Shown piece after piece: positions 1 to 8,112 of a stretch of DNA of 37,971 bases. The position numbers were made by a program, and so were the translations under genes. This DNA is from JALYGJ01 sp036558545 (GTDB lineage Bacteria; Chloroflexota; Limnocylindria; Limnocylindrales; CSP1-4). The notes under the pieces are model-generated. The model was not told the origin of the DNA and made no database searches. It worked only from the letters and a program-made list of their open reading frames with translations. The stretch is from NCBI GenBank assembly GCA_036558545.1, contig DATBFJ010000016.1, forward strand, positions 1-37,971, in the 5' to 3' direction. Within the stretch, counting starts at the first letter, position 1. Every line of letters starts with the position of its first letter.

Positions 1-581
1 TACGTAAAGACATCGCTTCCGACGTAGCCACCTGCCGGCGTGTACGACAGTCCGCCGCTCGCGGTGAAGGTCAGGGCGCCGTGGCTGACGCCGCCCACAA
101 GCTGGGCAGTCAGCGAGTCCGAGTCGGCATCCGTATCGTCCGCGAGAACGCCTGGTGGCGGCACCGACAGCGTCGCGTCGTTTCGGACCGAGTACGCGTC
201 TGCTGAGGCCACCGGAGGCGAATTCGTGATCGTGATCGTGACAGTCGCCGCGGTGCTCAGCAGGCCGCTCGGCCTGTAGCGGAAGGTATCGACGCCCACG
301 TAGGCGGCCGCCGGGACATAGACGTATCCGCCATCCGAATGTAGCGCGAGCGATCCGTGCGAAGTCGATGAAACGAGGATTGCGGTACTGCCGCCGACCA
401 GGTTCAAGTCGTTGGCGAGCACTCCCGGCGCAGCCACGCTGGCAACTCGATCGTGGTGCATCGACAAGGAATCGGCCACGCCCACCGCGACCAGCCCTGC
501 GCGCGACGGCGAGGAAGCGCCTATGGACGCGACGGCCGCAATGATCACTGCCGCGACCAGGTGGCGCGCCCGGAACGACAT
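1..581 (-). CDS. Secreted cadherin/Ig-like tandem-repeat protein, N-terminal part (runs off the left edge)
   Basis: The reading frame opens at ATG 581 and has no stop before base 1, so only about 193 residues are seen. It begins with a short basic segment and a hydrophobic stretch (HLVAAVIIAAVASIG) ending near Ala-Arg-Ala, a typical signal peptide. Two repeats of about 90 residues follow, each with the pattern GVLANDLN / GVLADDTDADSD, then HGSLALHSDGGYVYVPAAAYVG / HGALTFTASGGLSYTPAGGYVG and D(T/V)FxY. This is the cadherin-like / bacterial Ig-like repeat common in large surface and adhesion proteins, with acidic loops that may bind calcium. It starts 5 bases after the stop of the GGDEF/HD-GYP gene, so the two are probably co-transcribed. 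A c-di-GMP-linked adhesin is an attractive but unproven reading. Total length and anchoring are unknown. Confidence 0.85.
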   Translation of the reverse strand, partial: MSFRARHLVAAVIIAAVASIGASSPSRAGLVAVGVADSLSMHHDRVASVAAPGVLANDLNLVGGSTAILVSSTSHGSLALHSDGGYVYVPAAAYVGVDTFRYRPSGLLSTAATVTITITNSPPVASADAYSVRNDATLSVPPPGVLADDTDADSDSLTAQLVGGVSHGALTFTASGGLSYTPAGGYVGSDVFT

Positions 582-586
582 CTTTC

Positions 587-2443
587 TCAAGCCACCAGCT
601 GGCGGGGCGTCCACAGGCTCGGGACCTGTGCGCCAGGCATCGGGGCGTCGGCCGCCGTCTCGATGCCGGTCACGAACGTCAACACCAGACGCTCCTCGAG
701 CTGCGTACCGGCGGCATCGGTCAGGCGCTTGAGTGCTTCTTCCAGCGGCAGAGCCTTGCGGTACGGTCGCGTCGTCGTCATCGCCGAAAACGCGTCGGCT
801 ACGGCCATGATCCTGCCGATGCGAGGGATCTCCTCGCCCTGCAGACCGTCGACGTAGCCGCGTCCGTCCCAACGCTCGTGGTGGTGGCGAATGCCGTCGC
901 GAACAAAGTCGGCCTGGGGGAGGTTGCGAACCATCGCGTCTCCCAACACCACGTGCTGCTTGAACACGTCGTATTCGGCCGCGGTGAGCTTCCCAGGTTT
1001 GCGAAGCAGAAGGTCGGGTATGCCGATCTTCCCGACGTCGTGCAGCAACCCCGAGACTCGCAGGACCTCCAGAGTCGCATCGTCGAGGCCAAGCAGGCGA
1101 CCCAGGAAGACTGCGTAGCGCGCAACGTCGTCGGAGTGACGCTTCGTGTAATGGTCCTTCGTGTCGACTGCGATGACCAGGCCCTGCAGGACGTCGAATC
1201 CGCCGATTTCGGGTTTGACATCGCCCGTTTGGACAGTTCGAATCCCATCGCCGCCGCTGGCCTTGGCCTCTTGGAGCGCGACGGCCGCCATCGACAGGAG
1301 ATCCGTCACTCCGTCCGCGTGCTCCGGGAAGGCGGCGATCCCGCAGCTGAGGGTCACAGGCAGCCGTTCCGAGTCGCCATATTGAACGGTGAGCTCGGTC
1401 AAGTGCTGGCGCAGGGCGCGGACCTGTGCCTCCAGGTCGTGGGCCGCCGTACCGGGCGCCACGAGACAGAATTCGTCCGGTCCATAACGAGCTACAAGCT
1501 GACCCTCGTGTCGCATCTCGACCGCAAGGTCCGCGACTCGCAGCAGCACATCATCGCCCGCGGCGTGTCCATGTGCTTCGTTGAAGAGCCGGAAATTGTC
1601 GACGTCGATCAGGGCCACTGACACACTTCGTGCCTGCCTTCCTCCCGGCCGCGCATCCTCCAGGATCCGAGCGAGCAGGCTCACGATCGCGCCGTGGTTG
1701 TACAGGTCAGTCAGCGGATCCCGACGAGTCGCCTCCACGAGGTCGCGCTCCTGTCGCGAAATCTGTGCCTGTGCCGCGCGAAAGATCAGGAACAGCAACA
1801 CGGCCAGCACGAGGGCCGCGCCTGCAACCACGATGACGATTTCCTGCTGGGTTTGGGCGACCTCGGCGAGGATTGGCCCCGCGTCGCGCCACATCGCCAC
1901 CACACCCAGAGTTCGCCCGTCCTGCTGCATGACGGGTAGGAACTCTTCGAGGACCGTCGCGACAGGCGCCGGCGGTGAAACAAAGTCAGTGACCTGGCCC
2001 GCAGACACGAGAGAGGCGACGGGCACGCCGCTCAAGGCCTGGCTCATTGCCTCCGACGGGGTGGGGCGCTGGCCGACGACCGCCTCGTCGCTGGCAAACG
2101 CCACGCTTCCATCAGGCTTCCTGACCTCGATGCGGAGGATGTTGCTGTCGAGCCGCAGCCCGGCCAGCTTCGAGTTCAGCTCGGCCTGGCGGGTCGCTGA
2201 TGACGGCACGGACGTCAGGTCGTCCGTGCCCAGGTTGCCGTTGACGAACAGGCCCACCAACGAAGCGTCGCGTGACAGGGTCGCATTGGCCGTGGCCGTG
2301 GTCAGCCGATCTCCGGTGACCGCGGCGAGAGCGCTGGCGGTCACTCCAACGAGGACAAGGAGGATTGCGAGCACGAGCAACAGCAGCGTCGGACGACGCC
2401 GATTGCCAGATGTTTCGAGATCGCCAGGCCGTACGGAAGACAT
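587..2443 (-). CDS. Membrane c-di-GMP signalling protein with degenerate GGDEF and HD-GYP domains
   Basis: A 618-residue protein. Residues 18-42 and 201-223 are transmembrane helices flanking an extracytoplasmic sensor region (about 43-200) of the CHASE/Cache-like size class. A GGDEF domain covers about 240-405. Its signature is YGPDEF (320-325) instead of GG(D/E)EF, and no RxxD inhibitory site precedes it, so diguanylate cyclase activity is doubtful; such domains often bind GTP or serve as regulatory modules. The HD-GYP domain (about 413-590) keeps HDVGKIGIPD (H468, D469) and HHERWDGRGY, but reads GYV instead of GYP at 529-531. The HD metal ligands suggest it can still hydrolyse c-di-GMP. 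ATG 2443 has a TANNNT box 10 bases upstream and no Shine-Dalgarno sequence. The next gene, a surface repeat protein, starts 5 bases after the stop, suggesting that this protein may govern surface attachment. Confidence 0.92.
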   Translation of the reverse strand: MSSVRPGDLETSGNRRRPTLLLLVLAILLVLVGVTASALAAVTGDRLTTATANATLSRDASLVGLFVNGNLGTDDLTSVPSSATRQAELNSKLAGLRLDSNILRIEVRKPDGSVAFASDEAVVGQRPTPSEAMSQALSGVPVASLVSAGQVTDFVSPPAPVATVLEEFLPVMQQDGRTLGVVAMWRDAGPILAEVAQTQQEIVIVVAGAALVLAVLLFLIFRAAQAQISRQERDLVEATRRDPLTDLYNHGAIVSLLARILEDARPGGRQARSVSVALIDVDNFRLFNEAHGHAAGDDVLLRVADLAVEMRHEGQLVARYGPDEFCLVAPGTAAHDLEAQVRALRQHLTELTVQYGDSERLPVTLSCGIAAFPEHADGVTDLLSMAAVALQEAKASGGDGIRTVQTGDVKPEIGGFDVLQGLVIAVDTKDHYTKRHSDDVARYAVFLGRLLGLDDATLEVLRVSGLLHDVGKIGIPDLLLRKPGKLTAAEYDVFKQHVVLGDAMVRNLPQADFVRDGIRHHHERWDGRGYVDGLQGEEIPRIGRIMAVADAFSAMTTTRPYRKALPLEEALKRLTDAAGTQLEERLVLTFVTGIETAADAPMPGAQVPSLWTPRQLVA

Positions 2444-2453
2444 CGGGGAGGCG

Positions 2454-2459
2454 AGTCTA
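2454..2459 (-). promoter_or_regulatory. Putative -10 box of the GGDEF/HD-GYP gene
   Basis: On the minus strand the hexamer TAGACT lies 10 bases before ATG 2443. This would give a leader of only 3-4 bases. No convincing -35 hexamer is visible, and the spacing is longer than in the other leaderless-type starts of this window. Confidence 0.35.
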
Positions 2460-2556
2460 TGAATCGCTTTGGAGGGGGTCGATAGGACGAACGACGACCC
2501 CGGACTGGCGCACTACCCCGATGACGATCGGTCCGGGTGTGTGCTGGGCCGAGAAG

Positions 2557-2568
2557 GGTGGTACCACC
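2557..2568. repeat. Perfect 12-base palindrome in the gap between cphA and the GGDEF gene
   Basis: GGTGGT/ACCACC is a perfect palindrome in the 210-base gap 2444-2653, about 90 bases downstream of the cphA stop and 100 bases upstream of the putative promoter of the signalling gene. It could be an operator. I see no small gene in this gap: its reading frames are proline/arginine-rich and lack a plausible start. Confidence 0.3.
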
Positions 2569-2653
2569 AGTACGATCGGGGCACCAACTCCGACACCGGG
2601 ACCGGGCGGTGCCTATCGCGACGGACCGCCACGCGGTGGTGGCCGCTCCTGCG

Positions 2654-5413
2654 CTAGCCCTCCTCGACCTCCAGCTCACCCGGGTCGGCGATCGCCGGGG
2701 CGCCGCTCGCCTGAGCGTCGGCCATGATCCGGCGGTATACGGCCGTGATGTCGTCACTGCACAGCATCACCAGGTCCCCGGTCTGCGCGTCCTTGATGCC
2801 CGTCGACGCAGCGTCCTGCTCGTTGAGCACGATCTTGACGGTGGTGCACTGGGCTCCGGCTTCGCTCATGCCCTTTTCGATGCCGGCTTTGACCAGCTCG
2901 GCCGACTCGCCCGGCTTGCGCCCGCGCAGGTTGCGGTCTTCGCGCACGATCAGCTCATCGAACGCGTGCGCGGCGAGACGGCCGTATTCGCGATGGTCTT
3001 CGTCACGCCGGTCGCCCGGGATGCCGATGACACCGATTGCCCGGCCCGGGCGACCGTTGCCGTTCTGGGGCGCCATCATCAGATCGACGAATTCGGTCAG
3101 GCGGCGCATGCCGTCGACGTTGTGGCAGTAGTCGAGGATCACCCGATAGCCGTTGATCGGCACCTCGTTCAGGCGGCCGGGCGCCTGGAAGAACGACGTG
3201 CTGAACGTGCGGAGGCCCTGGCGGATGTCGTGCATGTGGGCGCCGGCTGCCCAGGCGGCCGCGGCCGCGGCCAGGGCGTTTGCGACGTTCATGCGCGCGC
3301 GGCCGCCGAAGGTCGCCGGGATGAGGTGCGTGTACAGAAGCGGCATCGTCCTGTCCGCGTGGCGCAGCACGATCAACTCTCCGTCGTCGGCCTTGCGCAC
3401 GACCATGGCCGCTCCGCCGCGGCCGCAGTGCCCGTCAACGCGGTCGTAGCCCTCCTCGTTGGGTGCCTGCGCCATCGAGAAGTACACGATGCGGCCGCGG
3501 CTCTGTCGCGCCATCCGCGCAACAAGGGGATCGTCGGCGTTGAGCACGGCCGTGCCAGAGCGCGGCACCGCGTCGACCAGTACCGATTTGACGTGCGCCA
3601 GCTGGCTGATCGTCTCCACGCCCTTGAGGCCCAGGTGGTCGCCGGTGACATTGGTGACTACCGCAACATCGTTGCGGTCATAGCCAAGGCCTTCGCGCAG
3701 GATGCCGCCGCGCGCGACTTCAAAGACGGCGGTGTCGACAGACGGGTTCTGGAGCACCATCTGCGCCGACTTTGGCCCTGACATGTCGCCCTTCTTGATC
3801 AGCCGCCCGTCGATGACGATGCCGTCAGTCGTGGTCATGCCGACGCGCCTGCCCATGAGCTTGAGGATGTGGCCGATCATGCGCACCGTTGTCGTCTTGC
3901 CGTTGGTGCCGGTTACGCCGATGATCGGGATGCGCGCGTTCGAGCCGGGTGCGAAGAGCAGGTCGATGACCGGCTTGGCGACGTACTGCGGCTCGCCCTC
4001 GGTGGGATTCGTGTGCATCCGGAAGCCCGGCGCGGCATTGACCTCGACGATCGCGCCGCCCTGTTCGCGCACCGGGACGGTGATGTCCGGCGCGATGAAG
4101 TCGATGCCCGCGACGTCCAGCCCCACGACCTGGGCGGCGGTCTCGGCGATCTCGACGTTGTCCGGGTGAGCCTCGAAGGTCCGGTCGATCGAGGTGCCAC
4201 CGGTCGACATGTTGCCCGTTGAGGCGAGCAGGACGCGCGTGCCCTTGGGTGGTTTGGCGTCCAAGTCGTAGCCCTGCTTGCGCACCAGCTCCTGGGCCCC
4301 GTCGGTGACGCGTATGCGCGTCAGCACCTTTTCGTGCCCGATGCCGCGGCGGGGATCGGCATTCTCGATCTCGACCAGCTCGCCGACAGTGTGCTTGCCA
4401 TCGCCGACGACGCTGGCCGGCACGCGCTGGGCCACCGCCGCGAGCCTGCCGCCGATGATCAGGAAGCGGTAGTCATTGCCGGTAACGAACGTCTCCACGA
4501 CGACGTCGCCGTTGCGACTCTCGTCGTAGGCAGCCTTGAACGCGCGGCGCACGTCGTCCGCCGAGCGCAGGTCGAGCGCGACGCCGCGACCGTGGTTGCC
4601 GTCGAGCGGCTTGACCACGCACGGGTAGCCGATCTCATTCGCTGCCTCGACCGCGCCCTGATCGGTACGCACGACGCGGGACTTTGGCACGGGCAGTCCA
4701 GCGGAGGACAGCAGCGAGTTGGTCACGCTCTTGTCACTGGCGATGTCGACGGCAATGGCGCTCGTCCGCGAGGTCATCGTCGCCCGAATGCGTTGCTGGT
4801 GGATGCCCTGGCCCAGCTGAACGAGGCTCGAGCGGTCGAGTCGGATCCATGGGATGTCGCGCGAGACCGCCTCGTCGATGATCGCTCCGGTCGACGGCCC
4901 GAAGGCGCGCCGCTCCGCGACCTTGATCAGGTTCTCGAGCTCTTCCGCGAAGTCGAGTGGTGCTTCGTCGGGTGAGACGAGGTGGTTGACCAGTGCCACG
5001 GCAAGACGCCCGGCCTCGCGGCCAACGTCCTGGTCGCGGTACTCGTAGACGACGTTGTAGCGCCCGCGCTCTCCGGACACGCCGCGCGTCTTGCCGACGT
5101 GTGATTCGGTTCCGGCGAGGCTCTGCAGCTCGAGCGCCACGTGCTCGGTCACGTGGCCGAGCCACGTCCCCTCCCTGAGCCGCGATACGAAGCCGCCGCG
5201 CCGACCAAGCGAGCAGGCATGGTCCTCGAGCGTGGGGATGAGCTCGATCAACGCTTCGGTGAAGCCAGGGATCGTGTTGCTCGGAAAGTCCTCGAGCACG
5301 CCGAGATCCACGAGCATCACGATGGCGGGGTTGCGCGACCAGATGTTCGGCCCCCGCAGGATGCGCGTATCGAGGATGCGAAGCGTTGGCTGCGGCTGTT
5401 CGGCCGTGGCCAT
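2654..5413 (-). CDS. cphA: Cyanophycin synthetase
   Basis: A 919-residue protein, close to the usual 870-900. Cyanophycin synthetase builds the poly-Asp backbone and attaches Arg side chains, one ATP per bond, in the cytoplasm. Residues 11-160 are the CphA N-domain (LRILDTRILRGPNIWS). Residues about 215-490 are an ATP-grasp domain, with VVKPLDGNHGRGV at 266-278 and EVNAAPGFRMH at 457-467. The remainder is a Mur-ligase-like domain with the P-loop GVTGTNGKTTT (499-509), TNVTGDHLG and LNADDP. The frame stays open upstream to 5569, but that would overlap cphB. ATG 5413 is chosen because it follows AGGAGG and puts LRILD near the N-terminus as in the family. The gap to that Shine-Dalgarno site is only one base, and the site overlaps the TAG stop of cphB. 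The pair forms a cphB-cphA operon for making and mobilising a nitrogen/carbon reserve. Confidence 0.95.
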   Translation of the reverse strand: MATAEQPQPTLRILDTRILRGPNIWSRNPAIVMLVDLGVLEDFPSNTIPGFTEALIELIPTLEDHACSLGRRGGFVSRLREGTWLGHVTEHVALELQSLAGTESHVGKTRGVSGERGRYNVVYEYRDQDVGREAGRLAVALVNHLVSPDEAPLDFAEELENLIKVAERRAFGPSTGAIIDEAVSRDIPWIRLDRSSLVQLGQGIHQQRIRATMTSRTSAIAVDIASDKSVTNSLLSSAGLPVPKSRVVRTDQGAVEAANEIGYPCVVKPLDGNHGRGVALDLRSADDVRRAFKAAYDESRNGDVVVETFVTGNDYRFLIIGGRLAAVAQRVPASVVGDGKHTVGELVEIENADPRRGIGHEKVLTRIRVTDGAQELVRKQGYDLDAKPPKGTRVLLASTGNMSTGGTSIDRTFEAHPDNVEIAETAAQVVGLDVAGIDFIAPDITVPVREQGGAIVEVNAAPGFRMHTNPTEGEPQYVAKPVIDLLFAPGSNARIPIIGVTGTNGKTTTVRMIGHILKLMGRRVGMTTTDGIVIDGRLIKKGDMSGPKSAQMVLQNPSVDTAVFEVARGGILREGLGYDRNDVAVVTNVTGDHLGLKGVETISQLAHVKSVLVDAVPRSGTAVLNADDPLVARMARQSRGRIVYFSMAQAPNEEGYDRVDGHCGRGGAAMVVRKADDGELIVLRHADRTMPLLYTHLIPATFGGRARMNVANALAAAAAAWAAGAHMHDIRQGLRTFSTSFFQAPGRLNEVPINGYRVILDYCHNVDGMRRLTEFVDLMMAPQNGNGRPGRAIGVIGIPGDRRDEDHREYGRLAAHAFDELIVREDRNLRGRKPGESAELVKAGIEKGMSEAGAQCTTVKIVLNEQDAASTGIKDAQTGDLVMLCSDDITAVYRRIMADAQASGAPAIADPGELEVEEG

Positions 5414-5414
5414 T

Positions 5415-5420
5415 CCTCCT
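5415..5420 (-). promoter_or_regulatory. Shine-Dalgarno site of cphA embedded in the cphB stop
   Basis: AGGAGG on the minus strand shares two bases (AG) with the TAG stop of cphB at 5419-5421 and lies one base before ATG 5413. The spacing is far below the usual 5-9 bases. It ties cphA initiation to ribosomes finishing cphB and may hold cphA translation low. Confidence 0.6.
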
Positions 5421-6255
5421 AGCTCGAAGCGAGCGTGTCGACGTCCAGCGCGCGAAGCATAGGCGCCGCGAGGCGCTCTCGACGATCGAGATCGAACCGA
5501 TAACCCGCGGGCAGCGAGTGCAGCGTCACGTTGCTGATCATCAGCGGACGGTGCGCCTTGACCTCCCACGCGTCGGTGTCGGAATGAGAACCATCGATGA
5601 TCGTCACGCTTCGCCGGCCGATGACCTCGAGCACGCGGTCGGGACCCACCACACCGGCCGTGTCCTCGTCGACACCTATGCCGAGCAGCGATGGGTTCTG
5701 GGCGATGATTGCCAGCAGGCGCCCCAGGCGGTTGCGCTGCTCAAAGTGCTGATCGACGATCACGCCCGGCAGGATCCCGAGTCCCGCCGCCATCTGGACC
5801 ATGCGCTGCTTGGGCGTAGCGCCACTTGCACCGAATGCGACCATGTGCGTGCTCATCGCGGAGGCGCCGGCGCTCGTGCCGGCTACTACGGCGCCTTCGC
5901 GGTGGCGCCGCGCGATGGCCAGTGCCAGCGGCGTGCCGCCGATGGTCGATGACAGGCGCAGCTGATTGCCGCCGGTCAGGAAGACTCCCGTGGCTTCCTT
6001 CACCGCCCTCACAGCGATCGGGTCCGAGCACTGGGCCCGCGTGACCGTGTGAATCGGGTGCACCTCGGCTGCGCCCAGCTCCGTGAACACACGCCTATAC
6101 ATCTCGCCGGCCAGAGGCCCAAGCGAGGAAGCGGTGGAGATCACCGCAATACGCGCGTCATTGCCACCGGCAAGCTTGACGAACCGCGACAAGATGACCC
6201 TCTCCCTCACCTTGTCTTCCGCGCCGCCGATGACGATGACGTAGCCGTCCGCCAT
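5419..6255 (-). CDS. cphB: Cyanophycinase (peptidase family S51)
   Basis: A 278-residue protein, the usual length for cyanophycinase, the exopeptidase that cuts cyanophycin into beta-Asp-Arg dipeptides. Hallmarks are GYVIVIGGAEDK at the N-terminus (4-15), FLTGGNQLRL (92-101), the nucleophile elbow GTSAGAS with Ser128, and GIGVDEDTAGVV further on. ATG 6255 is preferred over GTG 6273 because family members begin just before the GGAEDK strand and because TATACT lies 7 bases upstream of this ATG, as expected for a leaderless mRNA. No Shine-Dalgarno sequence precedes it. The gene is first in the operon, 5 bases before cphA. There is no signal peptide, so it acts on the internal polymer. Without adjacent isoaspartyl dipeptidase or arginine catabolism genes here, the fate of the dipeptide is not shown. 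Confidence 0.93.
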   Translation of the reverse strand: MADGYVIVIGGAEDKVRERVILSRFVKLAGGNDARIAVISTASSLGPLAGEMYRRVFTELGAAEVHPIHTVTRAQCSDPIAVRAVKEATGVFLTGGNQLRLSSTIGGTPLALAIARRHREGAVVAGTSAGASAMSTHMVAFGASGATPKQRMVQMAAGLGILPGVIVDQHFEQRNRLGRLLAIIAQNPSLLGIGVDEDTAGVVGPDRVLEVIGRRSVTIIDGSHSDTDAWEVKAHRPLMISNVTLHSLPAGYRFDLDRRERLAAPMLRALDVDTLASS

Positions 6256-6262
6256 CGGACCG

Positions 6263-6268
6263 AGTATA
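6263..6268 (-). promoter_or_regulatory. -10 box for leaderless cphBA transcript
   Basis: TATACT on the minus strand ends 7 bases before ATG 6255, so transcription would start at or next to the start codon. No TTGACA-like -35 is seen 17 bases upstream. The ten bases CCGAGTATAG (plus strand, 6260-6269) recur exactly at the lhr promoter. Confidence 0.6.
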
Positions 6269-6338
6269 GCCACGAAATCCGATCACCACGGTCGGTGTTG
6301 TGAGCAGACATAAAGATCGGTGTGCGGTTTGTGAATTT

Positions 6339-6383
6339 CCCGCCCGCGCACTTGCAGGTATCGCATACGATTGCGCGGGCGGG
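6339..6383. repeat. Perfect 12-base inverted repeat upstream of cphBA
   Basis: The arms CCCGCCCGCGCA (6339-6350) and TGCGCGGGCGGG (6372-6383) are perfectly complementary around a 21-base loop, in the non-coding gap 6256-6496 between cphB and the divergent GT87-like gene. The loop contains the smaller inverted repeat GTAT-CGC-ATAC. No T-run follows on either strand, so this is not an ordinary intrinsic terminator. It may be a regulator site or cruciform acting on either divergent gene, or a transcript hairpin. Confidence 0.6.
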
Positions 6384-6482
6384 GGCGCCCAACACGTTTG
6401 GTCGAGGAGGACGAACGCAGCCCCGCCCGACTTTTCACCCCGGCCTTTGCCCTTCGCTGACTCATGCGCCACGCTGACCCGC

Positions 6483-6488
6483 TACCGT
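6483..6488 (+). promoter_or_regulatory. Possible -10 box of the GT87-like gene
   Basis: TACCGT lies 8 bases before GTG 6497 and no Shine-Dalgarno sequence is present. The hexamer is weak apart from the conserved TA and final T, so this call rests on the shared pattern in the window. Confidence 0.35.
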
Positions 6489-6496
6489 GACGTGTC

Positions 6497-7309
6497 GTGA
6501 GTGACACGGCGCGACGCGATCCAGGAGCTGTGCACGAGTGGGCGGCGCGCCTGCGCGACCCTCGCCGCGCGGCCGGAATAATCCTGATCGGCTTGACCGC
6601 CGGGACCGTGGCCGCACTACTGATCGCCCGCGGGCCGCTCGCCGGTTCCGATGCGTACGCCTACTGGACGGGCGTCCAGAACTGGCTCAGCGGCCAGGAC
6701 ATCTACCACGTGATTCCGGGCAACTACATCGCACCGAGCGAGGGTGCCCTGCCCTATGCCTACGCGCCCTGGTCGTTGTACCTGTTCCTGCCCTGGGCAC
6801 TGCTTCCATGGAATCTGGCGTGGATCGTGTGGCGCCTGGCCAACGTGGTCTTATTTGCAGTTACGGTCGCATGGGCGTATGACCGACGGCCGCTCGCCAC
6901 CGCTCTGATATTCGTTTTGCTGGCGCCATCGCTGGCCGCCAACCTCGACACCGGCAACATCAACATCTTCATCTGTTTGACGCCCTGGCTTGCCTGGCTG
7001 GTGAGCGCGCGCTGGGGAGGCGTTGGCTGGGCAATCGGCACGGCTCTCAAGTTCGTGCCAGCGCCGCTGCTGCTCTTCATGCCGCGCGCGTCATGGCGCA
7101 TCGGCCTCGCTGTCCTCGCGGTGCTTGCCGTCTTGACGCTGGCAACGTGGCCGGAAACACTGCGCCAGCTCGATATCGTGCTCAACTACCCGCGGCCAAT
7201 ACGCGTCGATTACCTGATCCTCGCGTGGGGCATCGTCCCGTGGCTGTTCCTGCGCGACTGGCCGCCGCGCCTCTCGAGAGAGTGGTTCGCCCGAACCACG
7301 GCCATCTAG
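6497..7309 (+). CDS. GT87-like (DUF2029) polytopic membrane protein, short
   Basis: A 270-residue membrane protein with about seven predicted helices. After the first helix (about 24-44) comes GPLAGSDAYAYWTGVQNWLSG, with an Asp-containing first loop, then YAYAPWSLYLFLPWALLPW and NLDTGNINIFICL, which match the SDxxxYYxA, YPPxxxLLxxPLALLP and GQxN landmarks of GT87/DUF2029 polyprenol-phosphate mannosyltransferase-like proteins. Those proteins are usually near 400 residues, so this one lacks several C-terminal helices, and the GQxN motif reads GNIN. A lipid-linked mannosyl/arabinosyl transfer role at the membrane is possible by family, but no specific substrate can be named. It starts at GTG 6497 and ends in a CTAG whose reverse strand is the stop of nei. 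Function is low confidence; coding status is high. Confidence 0.75.
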   Translation: MSDTARRDPGAVHEWAARLRDPRRAAGIILIGLTAGTVAALLIARGPLAGSDAYAYWTGVQNWLSGQDIYHVIPGNYIAPSEGALPYAYAPWSLYLFLPWALLPWNLAWIVWRLANVVLFAVTVAWAYDRRPLATALIFVLLAPSLAANLDTGNINIFICLTPWLAWLVSARWGGVGWAIGTALKFVPAPLLLFMPRASWRIGLAVLAVLAVLTLATWPETLRQLDIVLNYPRPIRVDYLILAWGIVPWLFLRDWPPRLSREWFARTTAI

Positions 7310-8112
7310 CGTTCGGGCTGACAGGTGGGACACCAGTAGACCCGTCGCGGCGGTGAATCAGGGGTGCGTCGCGTGACTGCGCTCTTGATCGGGGTTCGGC
7401 ACCGGAAGCACGGGCGGCCGGTACGGTCGTAGACATAGGTATCGGACGGGATGCCGGCGGTGGTGGTCACCCGGGCACCGCCGTCGCTGTTCAGCTTCAC
7501 CAGTTTTTCGGCGCGCTCGAGGATGGCACGCAGTTTCCCATCGCTCAACGCTGAGACCGGCGTGAACGGGCTGACGCGTTCGAGAAACGGCAGCTCGCTG
7601 CGGTAGACGTTGCCCAGGCCGGCCACGGCACCCTGGTCGAGGAGCGCGTCGCCGATTTGAGCCTGGGCTCGCGTGGGCGATCGGAGTGCCGCCAGTGCCT
7701 CGTCGACGTCGAACGACTGCTTGGCCGTGTCGCTGCCAAGGTTGCGCAGCTGTGGATGAATCGCGACAGCACGCGTGGCCATGAGTTCGACCGTTGGAGC
7801 GTCGATGCACGCCGCGATCCAGTCGTCCATCTCGAGCACGGCCACCTCGCGCGATCGCGGCCGCGAACGGTAGCGGTCGCGGGGATAGCGCAGCCACGAA
7901 CCGTGGAGGCCCAGGTGGGTGTGCAACGTCAGCCCGTTGTCGAAGTCGATCAATAGATGCTTGCCCTTGGTGTCCACCTTCGTGACCCTGCTACCGACTA
8001 CCCGGTCCAGCTGTGCGCCGCCCGGGCGGCCCCGAGCCGCCCGGATGGTGTGGTCCACGAGCAACGGCCGCAGAACGGCCGCGATGCGCGCGAGCGTGTC
8101 GCCTTCAGGCAC
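7306..8112 (-). CDS. nei: Formamidopyrimidine-DNA glycosylase / endonuclease VIII family protein (Nei type)
   Basis: A 268-residue base-excision repair glycosylase/AP lyase. The N-terminus MPEGDTL gives the catalytic Pro (after Met removal) and the following Glu. KGKHLLIDF carries the conserved beta-strand Lys. The helix-two-turn-helix region is QIGDALLDQGAVAGLGNVYRSE. A C-terminal zinc finger is formed by CFRC and CPTC. The MPEGDT start and the finger layout resemble the Nei/Nei2 branch more than MutM, which begins MPELPEV. GTG 8112 overlaps the end of lhr by 8 bases, so the genes are translationally coupled. In Mycobacterium tuberculosis lhr (Rv3296) and nei (Rv3297) are also neighbours. 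The frame ends in a CTAG shared with the convergent GT87-like gene. Exact lesion preference cannot be read from the sequence. Confidence 0.92.
   Translation of the reverse strand: MPEGDTLARIAAVLRPLLVDHTIRAARGRPGGAQLDRVVGSRVTKVDTKGKHLLIDFDNGLTLHTHLGLHGSWLRYPRDRYRSRPRSREVAVLEMDDWIAACIDAPTVELMATRAVAIHPQLRNLGSDTAKQSFDVDEALAALRSPTRAQAQIGDALLDQGAVAGLGNVYRSELPFLERVSPFTPVSALSDGKLRAILERAEKLVKLNSDGGARVTTTAGIPSDTYVYDRTGRPCFRCRTPIKSAVTRRTPDSPPRRVYWCPTCQPER

Noticed and set aside
2626..2642. GC-rich hairpin after cphA as a terminator
   Set aside because: The minus-strand stem has an A-C mismatch and no T-run follows it.
2537..3781. Long open frame of 414 codons opposite cphA
   Set aside because: It is antisense to the conserved Mur-ligase domain of cphA. 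Its Arg/Ala/Val-rich product shows no motif and arises from the codon bias of the real gene.
6339..6383. Inverted repeat as intrinsic terminator
   Set aside because: No T-run on either strand and it lies between divergent genes, where a terminator is not expected.
6158..6507. Minus-strand frames across the cphB upstream gap
   Set aside because: They pass through the perfect inverted repeat and have no conserved content; the gap is better read as control DNA.
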